From contig NZ_NRHC01000048.1 of assembly GCF_003585885.1 (NCBI RefSeq), positions 1-44,419 on the forward strand: a stretch of 44,419 nt of DNA, written 5' to 3'. This document shows positions 1 through 7,245 of this stretch, piece by piece. The notes below the pieces were generated by a model, which made no database searches, was not told the origin of the DNA, and was given only the letters and a program-made list of their open reading frames with translations. Numbering within the stretch: position 1 is the first letter of the stretch; each line of letters opens with the position of its first letter. The DNA is from Psittacicella hinzii (GTDB taxonomy: Bacteria > Pseudomonadota > Gammaproteobacteria > Enterobacterales > Psittacicellaceae). The position numbers and the translations under genes are program-made.

Positions 1-10
1 GTTAAAGAAC
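1..10 (-). promoter_or_regulatory. boxA-like antitermination element at the window edge
   Basis: Read on the minus strand the first ten bases give GTTCTTTAAC, close to the rrn boxA core GCTCTTTAACA. It lies about 45 bases downstream of the proximal promoter at 52-81, where an rRNA leader would carry its antitermination site. Only the core is inside the window, so the call rests on this word plus the promoter pair. Confidence 0.55.
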
Positions 11-51
11 TTTATTTTGTCGATTTCTATAATACTTTGATCGACCAAAAT

Positions 52-81
52 ATTATAGCAATATTAAAAAGGATTTGTCAA
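52..81 (-). promoter_or_regulatory. Strong leftward sigma-70 promoter (probable rrn P2)
   Basis: On the minus strand TTGACA (81-76) and TATAAT (57-52) are both perfect consensus hexamers with an 18-base spacer, and TGC precedes the -10 box (extended -10). No gene fits between it and the left edge, so it serves something outside the window. With the second promoter about 109 bases upstream and the boxA-like word downstream, an rRNA operon is the likely target. Confidence 0.8.
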
Positions 82-160
82 ATAATTATTTCTTCAATCT
101 TCTAAATTTCTTTAGGTATCGAAGTAATTTTTTATTTTCTTCCTTTCGACAACGAGGCAT

Positions 161-190
161 ATTATAGACAAATTAATAATAATTTGTCAA
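161..190 (-). promoter_or_regulatory. Second strong leftward promoter (probable rrn P1)
   Basis: Minus strand TTGACA (190-185), an 18-base spacer and TATAAT (166-161). A GC-richer start region (GCCTCG) follows the -10 box, as at stringently controlled promoters. The upstream sequence (190-330) is very AT-rich, compatible with an UP element. Its spacing from the proximal promoter, about 109 bases, is like that of rrn P1/P2 pairs in enterics. Confidence 0.75.
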
Positions 191-648
191 ACCATTTATT
201 AGACTTTTTTCTTAAAATAATGATTTAACGTCAATATTAATTTTAACTATTTCTTTACCACCTAATAAATATTGCAATAATTTCAATAAATTTGCGATAT
301 TTATTAACCAAGCAACTAAAAACCTATTTTTTATTTTTAGTATATTTTTTGCCTTACCCAGTTGATTAAATTTAATCCAAATCTTAATCACTAATTTATT
401 GCTTAGATTGACTGTTAATCTTGTCGAGAATTTTATTCAATCTTAATTAAGTTGGAGTATCCCAAACTCAACATGAGATACTCCAATTTCTCTTAGAGAT
501 TATTCGACCATCTTAGAATTTTTAGAAGCTTTAGCTAGATCTTATTATCTTACTTATTATCTTATATAAGAGATATATTTTTATTTCAGCTGAAAATGAC
601 ACTAAAAGCAATCTATTTATAAGAGAGAACTCTCTTATTAATGATGAC
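191..648. other. Gene-free AT-rich interval
   Basis: No convincing reading frame is present. The left part is the AT-rich upstream flank of the tandem leftward promoters. The right part holds the hairpin at 452-486 that probably ends the operon transcribed from 2890 toward 649. A 63-codon frame at 531-722 overlaps the end of that operon and looks spurious. Confidence 0.6.
452..486 (-). terminator. Hairpin terminator downstream of the 649-2890 operon
   Basis: A perfect 10-bp inverted repeat, TTGGAGTATC and GATACTCCAA, is separated by 15 bases. On the minus strand it is followed by the AT-rich CTTAATTAAG, on the plus strand by TTTCTCTT. It lies about 160 bases beyond the stop codon of the 649-2592 gene. 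The tail is better on the plus strand, so it may work in either direction. Confidence 0.5.
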
Positions 649-2592
649 CTACTTCCAAGTAAAACTTGCAGGTAGTCCAACAAATAGTTCTGCTTGCAAC
701 TTATCACTAAGTTCATTAGCACTATTTGCAGTTTCTGCTGAAATTTGTTTTTCTTCTTCCAGCCCTATACTATTACTATTCTCTTCTTTGAGATTAGTCG
801 GCATTGACTCACTATCAAGTTTTTTCAGCTTATCTTCTGGAGAATTAACAAGCAACTCTAGTGAAAGAACCTCTTTATTAAAATTAGCCAAAGCAAAAGC
901 TGATTGATAATTAAAAGAAAAGTCTCGATGAACTTGTTGCAATTGTTCTAAATATTTCTGTTGTTGCTCTGGAGTTAAATTTGCATATATTTGTAAGCTC
1001 TTTAATTTCTCTAGCAGATTTTCCTCTCTTAAATTTATCTTAGCAACCTTATTTCCTACAGAGGTCTGGTTATTTCCCCTAGTTGCTTCTCTTACTTTCT
1101 CTGCATGTAGACATCTAGCTAGATTGAGCCTAAAGTTATAAAAAGAATTTAAAAGATTCTTTTTATTTACTTCTAATGCTGTTAAGTGGTGTCCAAGATT
1201 TAAACCTTTACGTTCTCTTTGAATTTCTAGATAACCAGAAGCCGTTAGATAGTCTTTAAACGGATGCTTGCTTTGTAAAACTAAATTTTTCCCCAAACCA
1301 GAGTTTTGCACTAATAAATCTAAAGCTTGGGCAAATAGTTGACGATGCTTTTTCTGAATTGGTAGAAGATCAATATTTATTTGTCCGTTAGCCTTAGTTA
1401 GCTCTATCAATTGCAAAATAGTTGGCATGGCTGTAAGGTTTATTTGCATATTTATATCTACTTGACCTTTGAAGAGTTCTTCTACTTTACTTTTACCATT
1501 TCCTTGAGTTTGATATGGTGTCAAATCAGCTTTTTGCCAATTAGCTTTATTAAGATCTATATGAGTAGCTTGTTGATCTTGACTGACAAGATAATTTAAG
1601 CCATGTTTATCTGTGTAGTCTAGACCTGTAAAAACATAATTCCACTCTTTACTTACCTGCTTTTGCTTTAAGTCAAATTTAACCTGCTGGTTAAAGTCAG
1701 ATATTGCTTCTTGCTTTATCTTCTCTTGCGGGTTAAGTGCCAAAGCTTGCACTATCGGCAGTAATTTACTTTGCCATAAAGTAAAATTATCTAGAATAAC
1801 AGCTTTTTGTAAATCTAAACCAAGTTCAACAAACTCTTGTTGAACTCTATTTACAAATACAACTTGCGCCTGCACCATTAATCTCTTGCAGACAAAGGTA
1901 GATCTCCCTAAAAGATTAATAAAGTAATCCTCTAAGGATAAATCTTCTACATTTTCAAGAATGTTTATTTCTTGATAACGTTGGGCTAAACTTACTAATG
2001 CTAGTTTGTCGCTGTAGGCTGGACTTTTTAGACGAACCTTGAGCTTTTGTTTATTTTGGACAACTTCTTTTATAGATTTAATCTTAGCACTTGGTAACTT
2101 ACAATCACTTAACTTAAGTAAAGCTTGCCAATATTGCTGATTACTAACTTCAGCTTTATCCTCTGTAATTAAATCAACAAATGCTTGATTATTTGCTATA
2201 TCTAATTCAGTAACCTGCGCATTGTAAGTCAAACCTACTTGAGGAATTACAGGTCGCAACAAACTTCCCGCACGTAGGTCAACAAACTCTACCGCTTTTA
2301 TTTGATTTAAGTTAAGTCCTTGCAAAAGTTGTGCATAAGCTTGATGTTTGGCTAGGTATAGATCTAACTCAGACAATTGACTAGTTTCACTAATTAAGTC
2401 TGCAGGAAGTTGTAACTGCGCAAGTATTAAACCATCAGCAAAATCACAAATTAGAGCTACACAATTATCGCGCTTTTCACTCAATAGATAACTTTGCCAA
2501 AGCTCTTCCAACTCTGTTGCAGATTTTACTCGAGAAGTAAGAAATTTTTCTCCTCGAGCAAAAACATCTTGCCAAAAGGTCACGTTACTCAT
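649..2592 (-). CDS. Hypothetical protein, 647 aa, unrecognised family
   Basis: A long open frame on the minus strand that I do not recognise. The product has no signal peptide or membrane segment and looks cytoplasmic. It is rich in Leu, Gln, Lys and Asn, with a charged, probably helical or coiled-coil stretch near residues 530-600 (TPEQQQKYLEQLQQ) and a low-complexity acidic tail. No catalytic motif stands out. It starts with ATG inside the last codons of the upstream acidic gene (8-base overlap, ATGAGTAA arrangement), which implies translational coupling and a two-gene operon. It is the last gene before the rrn-type promoter region. Coding potential is clear from its length in such AT-rich DNA; function unknown. 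Confidence 0.8.
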   Translation of the reverse strand: MSNVTFWQDVFARGEKFLTSRVKSATELEELWQSYLLSEKRDNCVALICDFADGLILAQLQLPADLISETSQLSELDLYLAKHQAYAQLLQGLNLNQIKAVEFVDLRAGSLLRPVIPQVGLTYNAQVTELDIANNQAFVDLITEDKAEVSNQQYWQALLKLSDCKLPSAKIKSIKEVVQNKQKLKVRLKSPAYSDKLALVSLAQRYQEINILENVEDLSLEDYFINLLGRSTFVCKRLMVQAQVVFVNRVQQEFVELGLDLQKAVILDNFTLWQSKLLPIVQALALNPQEKIKQEAISDFNQQVKFDLKQKQVSKEWNYVFTGLDYTDKHGLNYLVSQDQQATHIDLNKANWQKADLTPYQTQGNGKSKVEELFKGQVDINMQINLTAMPTILQLIELTKANGQINIDLLPIQKKHRQLFAQALDLLVQNSGLGKNLVLQSKHPFKDYLTASGYLEIQRERKGLNLGHHLTALEVNKKNLLNSFYNFRLNLARCLHAEKVREATRGNNQTSVGNKVAKINLREENLLEKLKSLQIYANLTPEQQQKYLEQLQQVHRDFSFNYQSAFALANFNKEVLSLELLVNSPEDKLKKLDSESMPTNLKEENSNSIGLEEEKQISAETANSANELSDKLQAELFVGLPASFTWK

Positions 2593-2890
2593 CTTTATCT
2601 GGATTAGAGTTAACCATGTAAGCCATCATTTCTTTAGCAACTATATCTTGTTGCTCTTCAAGAAAATCTTCTAAACTCATTCCCTCTTTAAATTCTAATT
2701 GCTCTTTTGGACTTACCACACCGTTAGGTTCTGATGTTAAATCTTCTGCAGGTGCTAACTCCTCATCAGCTTTTAGTTTACGATCTTGAATGAACTTTAA
2801 CATTGCTTGCATAGATGCTTTAAAGTCTGGAGCAACCTCATCAATGTGATCTGCTTCCATATACTTAATTTCTTTATCTTTTTCCGTCAT
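2585..2890 (-). CDS. Small acidic hypothetical protein, 101 aa
   Basis: A short soluble protein very rich in Glu and Asp (for example DEELAPAED and MSLEDFLEEQQD), with no signal peptide, membrane segment or cysteine. I do not recognise a family. A good ribosome-binding site (AGAGGT) lies 6 to 7 bases before the ATG. Its stop overlaps the start of the 647-aa gene, so the two are very likely coexpressed and the products may interact; that partnership is inference from gene layout only. Confidence 0.7.
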   Translation of the reverse strand: MTEKDKEIKYMEADHIDEVAPDFKASMQAMLKFIQDRKLKADEELAPAEDLTSEPNGVVSPKEQLEFKEGMSLEDFLEEQQDIVAKEMMAYMVNSNPDKDE

Positions 2891-3132
2891 ATCAACCTCT
2901 AAAAATTTTTCTTCTTATTTTACCCAATTTAGCTTTGCTTTTCTTATAACTTTATTCCTTTGGTTTCTTTACTTTCATGGATTAGCAAACCCCTGTTTTG
3001 CTCTAACTAAATAAACCTCAAGAAAATTTAACTAACGACAATCTCCAGCAAAAAAGCTAAAAGTGTTCTAAGATATATACAAATATTTTGTCAGTTTAAC
3101 TAACTTTTATTAGTTCAACTTTATTTGTTTAT

Positions 3133-3489
3133 ATGAAAAAAACAACCGGTTTAACTCATTTTTTTAAAGCCTTCAACTATTCAATCAAAGGTTTTAAAAG
3201 TGCTTTTAAAACAGAAGCAGCATTTCGTCAAGAAGTATTCCTTGCGATTATCTTAATTCCTTTAGGCTTTTGCCTTGGAGATGGTGGCGTAGAAAAAGCA
3301 TTACTTGTTTGTAGTATCTTACTGATTATTCTGTGTGAACTATTCAACAGTGCAATTGAAGCGGTTGTTGATAGAGTAAGCACCGATTTTCATGAGCTTT
3401 CAGGTAAAGCCAAAGATTTAGGTTCTGCTTGTGTATTTATTGCTATAGTTATTGCTGTTATTACTTGGGCTTGCATTTTACTATTCTAG
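3133..3489 (+). CDS. dgkA: Diacylglycerol kinase
   Basis: Integral inner-membrane kinase that phosphorylates diacylglycerol to phosphatidic acid, recycling lipid released during envelope glycan synthesis. The 118-aa product matches E. coli DgkA along its length: NEAAFRQE-like TEAAFRQE near 27-34, the signature NSAIEAVVDR at 72-81, HELSGKAKD near 87-95. The acidic and polar residues known to matter in E. coli DgkA (Glu28, Glu69, Asn72, Glu76) are at the same positions. Three membrane segments are visible (about 35-50, 55-75, 97-117) after an amphipathic N-terminus. It stands alone, rightward, closed by the hairpin at 3671-3712. No clear Shine-Dalgarno precedes the ATG. Confidence 0.97.
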   Translation: MKKTTGLTHFFKAFNYSIKGFKSAFKTEAAFRQEVFLAIILIPLGFCLGDGGVEKALLVCSILLIILCELFNSAIEAVVDRVSTDFHELSGKAKDLGSACVFIAIVIAVITWACILLF

Positions 3490-3670
3490 CGATTTAGTTG
3501 AAAATCAGCTTAATACAAATTTTCAATTTCAAGTTCAAGTTCCAAGTCTCGAACCTTCAAGTAACAGGAAATAATTTTTCCAATTCACCTTTAGCTCCTG
3601 TTAGAGGCAATAGGTAGTAAGAGAATAAACACAGACACCTTAACTAGCCGAGTTCATTACCTAAATTTAG

Positions 3671-3712
3671 ATATAGTTAAAGCACCTCAAACTAGAGGTG
3701 CTTTAACTATAT
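3671..3712. terminator. Bidirectional terminator between dgkA and the heptosyltransferase
   Basis: A perfect 18-bp stem with a 6-base loop. The core AAAGCACCTC/GAGGTGCTTT supplies A- and T-runs to both directions, as expected between convergent genes. Confidence 0.85.
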
Positions 3713-3726
3713 TAATTGAGTAGTGA

Positions 3727-5022
3727 TTAGTTTGGTAATTGACGAGCAAGAACCTCATTTACACGAGTGATAACTTGTTCTGCAGTAATCTGCTCCATAA
3801 GTTTTTCTCCACCTTTAGGTGGTTTCTTACGCCAATTTTTTAAGTCCTTGAGGTACTGCTCTTGAGTAAACTCAATGTCTTTACCATAAGTATTTAAGTG
3901 GAAAACACTTACAACATCAGCTACCCCTTGGATTGGACCCGAACGCAGTGGATTAATGTAAGCAAATAAACCAACTGTAGGAATGCCTAAACAAGAAGCC
4001 ATATGCATCGGACCAGAGTCTGGACTTACTACTAAATCAGCTAAACTTAAGAAAAGATATAGCTCTGCTAAAGTCGTTTGTCCAGCTAAATTAAAGAATA
4101 ACTTATCAGTGCCTTTAACTTTACTCTCATCTTGAGAAAAAACAAGCTCGACACCTTTAACTACTTGGTTAACCAAATTTAGTTCTTTTTGGTTCTTACC
4201 ACCAGTAATTACGACTTTATGCCCCTGATCAAGTAAATTGCAAATCAAGGAGATATAGCCTTCTGCCGTCCAGTTTTTCTTTAAAGCTGAAGAAGCTGGA
4301 TTTACAAAAATTAAACGTGATTGACGTTTATCTTGCCCTGCAAATCTACTATAACTTACTAGTTTTTTATATATGTTTTGATTTTGCGGTGTTACATTAC
4401 TTAAAGCAAGTTCAGTATTAGGTAACCCTAGGCCTAAATCAAACATAGGTTGCAAATCTGCTTGTTTAATTAGATTAGCTGGGTATTCGCCAGAATAAAG
4501 TAAAGCTGTATCTTTAACTAAACTAGCAAATTCTTGACAGTCTGCTTCCGTAAAAAATGGTTTAAAAAGATCAAAGTAATCGACCATTACATGCATCGAT
4601 TTTTGATAAGGAATTGAGTAGTCAACTACTAATGAATGCCCCTCAAAACTTCTTTCCTTACTAAACCCAACTTTTAATTTTGCACGAATAAACGTTGACA
4701 AAATATTTGCACGCATTGAAGTTTGAGCATGAAGCAATAAGTCAAATGGCTCACGTGACATAGCACGTAATTGCTTAAATGCCTGCCAGTAAGAGGTTTT
4801 ACTCTTATTAAAAACTTCAAATTTTAGTTGAGGATACTTGTTGGCAAGATGGCGGAATAAGTTATATTCCCCAGTACCAATTACCCAAGTTACTTCAACT
4901 TCTGGGTAATTTTTTAATAAGATTTCTAAGCTAGGTATTAAGTTTAAGATATCCCCTATAGCTGATAATCTAAAAAGGCAAACTCTTTTTACCTGCTTAA
5001 AACTTGTTAATTCTTTAGGCAT
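3727..5022 (-). CDS. opsX: ADP-heptose:LPS heptosyltransferase I, OpsX type (GT9)
   Basis: Adds L-glycero-D-manno-heptose to the Kdo of the lipid A-core at the cytoplasmic face of the inner membrane. The N-terminus (CLFRLSAIGDILNLIPSL) is the GT9 acceptor-side motif. FDLLLHAQTSMRANILS and the following VGFSKERSFEGHSL match the OpsX subgroup known from Haemophilus and Xanthomonas. The C-terminal donor site shows VSPDSGPMHMASCLGIPTVG followed by NPLRSGP. At 431 aa it is longer than usual (about 350), with extra sequence around residues 170-230. It starts 4 bases after the stop of the SmrB-like gene, so it ends that leftward operon. Confident of GT9; OpsX rather than WaaC/WaaF is from motif memory. 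Confidence 0.88.
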   Translation of the reverse strand: MPKELTSFKQVKRVCLFRLSAIGDILNLIPSLEILLKNYPEVEVTWVIGTGEYNLFRHLANKYPQLKFEVFNKSKTSYWQAFKQLRAMSREPFDLLLHAQTSMRANILSTFIRAKLKVGFSKERSFEGHSLVVDYSIPYQKSMHVMVDYFDLFKPFFTEADCQEFASLVKDTALLYSGEYPANLIKQADLQPMFDLGLGLPNTELALSNVTPQNQNIYKKLVSYSRFAGQDKRQSRLIFVNPASSALKKNWTAEGYISLICNLLDQGHKVVITGGKNQKELNLVNQVVKGVELVFSQDESKVKGTDKLFFNLAGQTTLAELYLFLSLADLVVSPDSGPMHMASCLGIPTVGLFAYINPLRSGPIQGVADVVSVFHLNTYGKDIEFTQEQYLKDLKNWRKKPPKGGEKLMEQITAEQVITRVNEVLARQLPN

Positions 5023-5025
5023 ATT

Positions 5026-6834
5026 TTACTTGCTCTTAAATGAATAGTTGGCAGCTACTTCTTTATCATAGTTACGTAATAAAACAATAAAGCCATTTGT
5101 TCTACCACGTCCATTATTTTCTTTATTTGGGTAGAAAGCAGCTACACGCTCATATTGCACTAAGTAGTTAGGTAAGTTTTGTTTAAGAATATCCTTACCA
5201 TGACCTGTAATAAAGCGAATTGTATATTCGTTATTACGCCAACAATCTTTAACTACTGCCGGAATGATCGCCTTTAAATCCTCTGAAGTATAACCATGTA
5301 AGTCAACTTCACGATCTATAGGTAACATTCCATTAAAGAATACGTGCGATACTTCTGTATCTAATCCTTCCACCATAAAACGTGCATTTTCATAGTTAAA
5401 CTCGTTAAAACGCATGTTTATATCAGAAAAGATTACATTGTCTTGACTACTTAAACGCGCATAATCTTGTTGCGCAACTTGTTGTTCAACAAACTCTTTA
5501 CCTGATTTTAATCCAGCTTTAAGGCGACGTTCATGCTCTGCTTGACGGCGTTGTTGTTCAAGACTAGCATGGTTAGAATTATTTCCTTTAAGTGGCTTAA
5601 TATCTTGGAATGCTTTTCTAAAAGAGTCATCTATATCTATATAGTTACTTTCTTTAACCGGTTCTTTTTGCTCAAACATTTGCGCAAATTTAACTTCACG
5701 GTTAAATTGCTTATTAGATTGGTTTACTTCATCTAAATTAAAAGCAATTTCTTCTTCATCAGCATCTAAATCAAAAGATTTATTGGCAACTTTATTGGCA
5801 TAAGAGTTTGGTGCAAAAAACTTGTGTTTTTTGCCAGAACCTTGCTCTTGTCTCGGCTCACTATAACTATCAAGTAAGCTTGCAAAACTTTCCTCTTCTT
5901 TTAAATCCTGCATTAATTGTTTTAATGCAACTTTATCTTCATCTTTGAAAGCTTTGTTCTTCGAAGAACCAAGTCTTGCTTGCGGTTCTTCTTTAGCTTG
6001 AGGCGAAGGCAGAGCAAAGTCACTTCCCTCAAATAAATCTGCAAAACTTTCTTCACGTTTAGTTTCAGCCGGTAAAGCACGAGGTTGCTCTTTATTTGAG
6101 TAAACTGTAACTTTAGTATTGGTACTAATATTAGTAGTTGTTTGCAGGTTACCATTAGCTAAAGCTAAAGTTTCAACATCCTCACTAATACTTTTATCTT
6201 CAATTTGTTGTTCAAGTTGCCCGTCAACTCTCTGCACTTGAGTAATTGTACGAGTGTAAGAAGTTTTTTGCACAACTGAACGCACAATACCATCTGGATT
6301 GCCTTTAGTTTCCGCAACTTTTACTTCGTGATCCTGACTTTCGTTTTGTACTGATTTAACTTCAGCGAGATTAGTACTTTTTACCACAGGGAAATTTGCG
6401 CGTGGGAAAGCTGTGCGGCGAGCGCTTTTAGCTAACATAGTTTCCGGATTATAATCTGGAGCAGCAAATTTTACTTGTTCAGCAAAAGTAGTATTACCGA
6501 GCACTTTACCACGCTCATCAGTGTAAGCTTGTTCATCTATTTCCACATCTTGATAAACAGCAGGCGCATTTAATACTTGAAACTCTCCAGTATTGTAGAT
6601 ACTTTTGCCTTTATTCCCTTCAATATCTTTACCACTGTCATCAAATAGACTGTGTAAAGTTTCTTGCATCTCTTTTTGACCAAGTTCTAAAGTGTCAGTA
6701 AAGATATTCTCACCTGTACCTTGATCTACGGCATTAGCTAATTCTAACTTTGCCTCTTCTAAACTTGTTAAAACTTGACTCGAATCACCACTTAACTTTT
6801 GTAAAGCTAACTTGATTGCATCTTTGATACTCAT
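5026..6834 (-). CDS. SmrB-like endonuclease with a ~400-residue N-terminal extension
   Basis: The last ~200 residues resemble E. coli SmrB, the Smr-domain nuclease that cuts mRNA at collided ribosomes. DLHGYT is at ~511 and TGHGKDILKQNLPNYL at ~543; both motifs (DLHG, GHGK) are intact. Residues ~402-510 also recall the SmrB N-terminus (FRKAFQDIKPLK, VSHVFF). Residues 1-400 have no counterpart in the 183-aa E. coli protein: polar, probably disordered, rich in Glu, Lys and Gln, with a recurring short pattern (ESFADLFE, ESFASLLD, KFAQMFE). I chose the ATG at 6834 because GGAGGTT lies 6 bases upstream; the frame also allows a TTG at 6846 that would sit in that site. It follows yciH by one base. 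Confidence 0.85.
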   Translation of the reverse strand: MSIKDAIKLALQKLSGDSSQVLTSLEEAKLELANAVDQGTGENIFTDTLELGQKEMQETLHSLFDDSGKDIEGNKGKSIYNTGEFQVLNAPAVYQDVEIDEQAYTDERGKVLGNTTFAEQVKFAAPDYNPETMLAKSARRTAFPRANFPVVKSTNLAEVKSVQNESQDHEVKVAETKGNPDGIVRSVVQKTSYTRTITQVQRVDGQLEQQIEDKSISEDVETLALANGNLQTTTNISTNTKVTVYSNKEQPRALPAETKREESFADLFEGSDFALPSPQAKEEPQARLGSSKNKAFKDEDKVALKQLMQDLKEEESFASLLDSYSEPRQEQGSGKKHKFFAPNSYANKVANKSFDLDADEEEIAFNLDEVNQSNKQFNREVKFAQMFEQKEPVKESNYIDIDDSFRKAFQDIKPLKGNNSNHASLEQQRRQAEHERRLKAGLKSGKEFVEQQVAQQDYARLSSQDNVIFSDINMRFNEFNYENARFMVEGLDTEVSHVFFNGMLPIDREVDLHGYTSEDLKAIIPAVVKDCWRNNEYTIRFITGHGKDILKQNLPNYLVQYERVAAFYPNKENNGRGRTNGFIVLLRNYDKEVAANYSFKSK

Positions 6835-6835
6835 A

Positions 6836-7150
6836 TTAACCTCCAACCAGCTTTACTTTATAACCTTTCTGTTCTAAAAGCTGTTGTACCTGTGGGCGTT
6901 TATCAGCTCCTTGGATTACTATATCCCAGTCCTCAATACTCCCACCTGTACCTAATCTTTTCTTTAAAAAAGAACAAAGCTCTTTTAATGCAGCTTTATC
7001 CAAACCAGTGCCTTTTACTAAAACTACTCCGGCACCTTTGCGTCCTTTAGTTTCTTTATGTAGACGTACTACACCATCACCTTCTGGTGGCAGCTCTTGT
7101 TCTTTTTCAGGTTTAACGCGCCCACCATCGGTGCTATAAACTAAACTCAT
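6836..7150 (-). CDS. yciH: SUI1/eIF1-like translation factor YciH
   Basis: Small bacterial eIF1 homologue with a proposed role in start-site fidelity or stress translation. The 104-aa protein follows E. coli YciH closely: LVYSTDGGRV at the N-terminus, GDGVVRLHKET, GRKGAGVVLVKG, the L-x-x-L-KK region with GTGG, and the ending KGYKVKLVGG. Neighbours are lapB upstream (E. coli: lapA-lapB-pyrF-yciH; pyrF is absent here) and the SmrB-like gene one base downstream. A terminator and a dedicated promoter (7182-7211) separate it from lapB, so yciH probably heads a yciH-smr-opsX transcript. Confidence 0.95.
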   Translation of the reverse strand: MSLVYSTDGGRVKPEKEQELPPEGDGVVRLHKETKGRKGAGVVLVKGTGLDKAALKELCSFLKKRLGTGGSIEDWDIVIQGADKRPQVQQLLEQKGYKVKLVGG

Positions 7151-7181
7151 ATTTATATCCTTATGCTAGTTTTTTCTTACT

Positions 7182-7211
7182 ATTATAAAAGAAGTTTTTT
7201 CATTTAAGCAA
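7182..7211 (-). promoter_or_regulatory. Promoter for yciH-smr-opsX
   Basis: Minus strand TTGCTT (7211-7206), an 18-base spacer, TATAAT (7187-7182); the yciH ATG is about 32 bases beyond the -10 box, with AAGGATAT as ribosome-binding site. Confidence 0.7.
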
Positions 7212-7213
7212 AT

Positions 7214-7245
7214 AAAAAACCCTTAGACTAGTCTAAAGGTTTTTT
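7214..7245 (-). terminator. Terminator overlapping the end of lapB
   Basis: Hairpin AAAAAACC-C-TTAGAC / GTCTAA-A-GGTTTTTT with one C-A mismatch. On the minus strand the final lapB codons and stop form part of the stem and the six Ts follow. It ends the lapA-lapB message just before the yciH promoter region. Confidence 0.7.

Noticed and set aside
531..722. 63-codon minus-strand frame
   Set aside because: Overlaps the 3' end of the 647-aa gene in another frame and lacks start signals.
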